From an uncultured Clostridia bacterium (GTDB taxonomy: Bacteria > Bacillota > Clostridia > Oscillospirales > Ruminococcaceae), in assembly GCA_947175655.1 (NCBI GenBank), contig CAMWNQ010000103.1:1-6115 (forward strand): a DNA stretch of 6,115 nucleotides, given 5' to 3'. Positions within the stretch are counted from its first letter, which is position 1. Every line of letters begins with the position of its first letter. Of the stretch, positions 5,214 through 6,115 are shown piece by piece. Under the pieces are notes generated by a model. It did no database searches and was not told the origin of the DNA. It was given only the letters and a program-made list of their open reading frames with translations. The translations under genes and the position numbers were made by a program.

Positions 5214-6054
5214 CTCTTAAAAGCTCCTCTACATAATTTGGAAGTGCAAATGAACCTATGTGAAGTCTTGGATTATAATATCTTGTCTGAAGTCCAAGCA
5301 TATTCCATTTTGTACCATTATAGTCATTTGTGGGGTGATATTTTTTTGAGGCAAATCCGAAAAGCCAGTGTCCAGAAGGGTATGTAGGTATATGTGCCTG
5401 ATATACTTTGCTTATCGGGAAACTTTCCACAATACGCTTATGTGATTTCTGCATAGCAAGTGCATCTTCAGAATAAAACGGGCTTTCGTGCTGATTTACC
5501 ATAATTCCGTCATCTCTGAGAGCTTTAAAACAACTGCCATAGAATTCTTTTGTAAAAAGTCCCTCACCAACTCCAAAAGGGTCAGTTGAATCAACTATAA
5601 TTATATCGTACTGATTCTCGCAACGTCTGATAAATTTTACACCGTCTTCATAGTATATATTAAGTCTCGGGTCATCAAAACGACAGGCTGTTGACGGAAG
5701 ATACTGTTTGCTGACTTCAACGACAAGTTCATCTATTTCTACAAGGTCAATTGATTCTACAGCAGGGTATCTTGTAAGCTCACGTATAACACCGCCGTCT
5801 CCCGCACCTATTACGAGTATATTTTTAGGGTTTGGATGTACTGCCATAGGTGTATGAGTAATCATTTCGTGATATATATATTCATCTTTTTCTGTAAGCA
5901 TCATATATCCGTCAAGAGTCAGAAAGCGTCCGAATTCCTTTGAATCAAAAATATCGATTCTCTGAAATTCACTGAATCCGCTGTAAAGCTGTCTGTCAAC
6001 TTTAATAGAAAATTTTACATTTGGAGTATGTCGCTCCGTAAACCATAATTCCAT
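5203..6054 (-). CDS. speE: Spermidine synthase (polyamine aminopropyltransferase)
   Basis: This 283-aa cytosolic enzyme transfers the aminopropyl group of decarboxylated S-adenosylmethionine to putrescine, giving spermidine and methylthioadenosine. It begins with the family's N-terminal strand MELWFTE and continues with FGRFLTLDG (41-49), YHEM (61-64), the glycine-rich AdoMet-binding loop GAGDGG (83-88), the acidic VEIDELVVEV (105-114), the catalytic-loop VDSTDP (154-159), NQHESP (187-192) and the closing PSGHWLFGFASKK (226-238). Length is normal. The ATG at 6054-6052 is chosen because AGGAGG (6067-6062) lies seven bases upstream and the family starts at this residue. An in-frame ATG at 6111 only adds a hydrophobic non-family tail that reads across the SD. 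speB follows with an 11-nt overlap. The acceptor could be agmatine rather than putrescine; sequence alone does not settle it. Confidence 0.96.
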   Translation of the reverse strand: MELWFTERHTPNVKFSIKVDRQLYSGFSEFQRIDIFDSKEFGRFLTLDGYMMLTEKDEYIYHEMITHTPMAVHPNPKNILVIGAGDGGVIRELTRYPAVESIDLVEIDELVVEVSKQYLPSTACRFDDPRLNIYYEDGVKFIRRCENQYDIIIVDSTDPFGVGEGLFTKEFYGSCFKALRDDGIMVNQHESPFYSEDALAMQKSHKRIVESFPISKVYQAHIPTYPSGHWLFGFASKKYHPTNDYNGTKWNMLGLQTRYYNPRLHIGSFALPNYVEELLRDVE

Positions 6055-6115
6055 AAGAAATCCTCCTAGTATAATAATGATATAGTCCAAAGACGGTTCT
6101 ACAATAGACAACCAG
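6055..6115 (-). promoter_or_regulatory. Leader of speE with strong Shine-Dalgarno; possible 3' end of an upstream gene
   Basis: These 61 bases hold AGGAGG (6067-6062), seven bases before the speE ATG. One minus-strand frame enters from beyond the window and meets TAG at 6101-6099, reading GCLL before the stop, so the tail of an upstream co-directional gene could end there. The piece is too short to identify. No convincing -35/-10 promoter pair is seen. Confidence 0.5.

Noticed and set aside
4887..5387. 166-aa open frame on the plus strand across the speB-speE junction
   Set aside because: It is antisense to two well-supported enzymes, has no recognisable domain and shows the F/I/S-rich composition typical of the reverse complement of AT-rich coding sequence.
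6055..6111. Longer speE start at 6111, giving a 302-aa product
   Set aside because: The extra 19 residues are hydrophobic, read across the AGGAGG SD and do not belong to the SpeE N-terminus, which begins MELWFTE at 6054.
1..6115. Search for tRNA or rRNA genes, riboswitches, CRISPR repeats, insertion sequence ends or transposases
   Set aside because: Nothing resembling any of these was seen; the window is almost entirely coding and no direct repeats flank the YwqG block.

Overview
The window is AT-rich and every supportable gene lies on the minus strand, so transcription runs from high to low coordinates. The dense operon layout, the near-consensus Shine-Dalgarno (SD) sequences (AGGAGG, AAGGAG), the codon bias and the style of SpeE and SpeB suggest a low-GC Firmicute of class Clostridia. 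A gut Ruminococcus-like organism (Oscillospiraceae) is a reasonable guess, but no marker gene here proves it.

In transcription order the layout is as follows. speE, spermidine synthase (6054-5203), overlaps speB, agmatinase (5213-4362), by 11 nt. Then comes a run of three tandem paralogues of the YwqG/DUF1963 family: copy 1 (4345-3469, broken by a frameshift), copy 2 (3444-2608) and copy 3 (2595-1897). A small DUF6881-type protein follows (1892-1581), then a carboxynorspermidine/carboxyspermidine dehydrogenase (1551-349). A perfect 10-bp hairpin lies at 332-304, and a small unrecognised ORF (281-21) ends the window. Gaps between genes are short: from an 11-nt overlap to 29 nt as far as the dehydrogenase, then 67 nt before the last ORF. 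No promoter is evident inside the run, so speE to the dehydrogenase is probably one transcript.

The three enzymes belong to polyamine metabolism. SpeB makes putrescine from agmatine. SpeE adds an aminopropyl group from decarboxylated S-adenosylmethionine. The dehydrogenase condenses aspartate semialdehyde with a diamine to give a carboxylated triamine, which a decarboxylase (CANSDC/NspC) then converts to spermidine or norspermidine. That decarboxylase, arginine decarboxylase and AdoMet decarboxylase are not visible and may lie outside the window. The two routes to spermidine therefore appear side by side.

The unusual part is the block between speB and the dehydrogenase: three YwqG-like paralogues plus a DUF6881-like protein, none a known polyamine enzyme. 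The copies show signs of turnover. Copy 1 carries a net +1 frameshift before its C-terminal motif, and copy 3 has swapped a roughly 40-residue segment for a short acidic stretch. A bystander cargo or immunity-type island inside a housekeeping operon, or a lineage-specific accessory role in polyamine physiology, are both open hypotheses.
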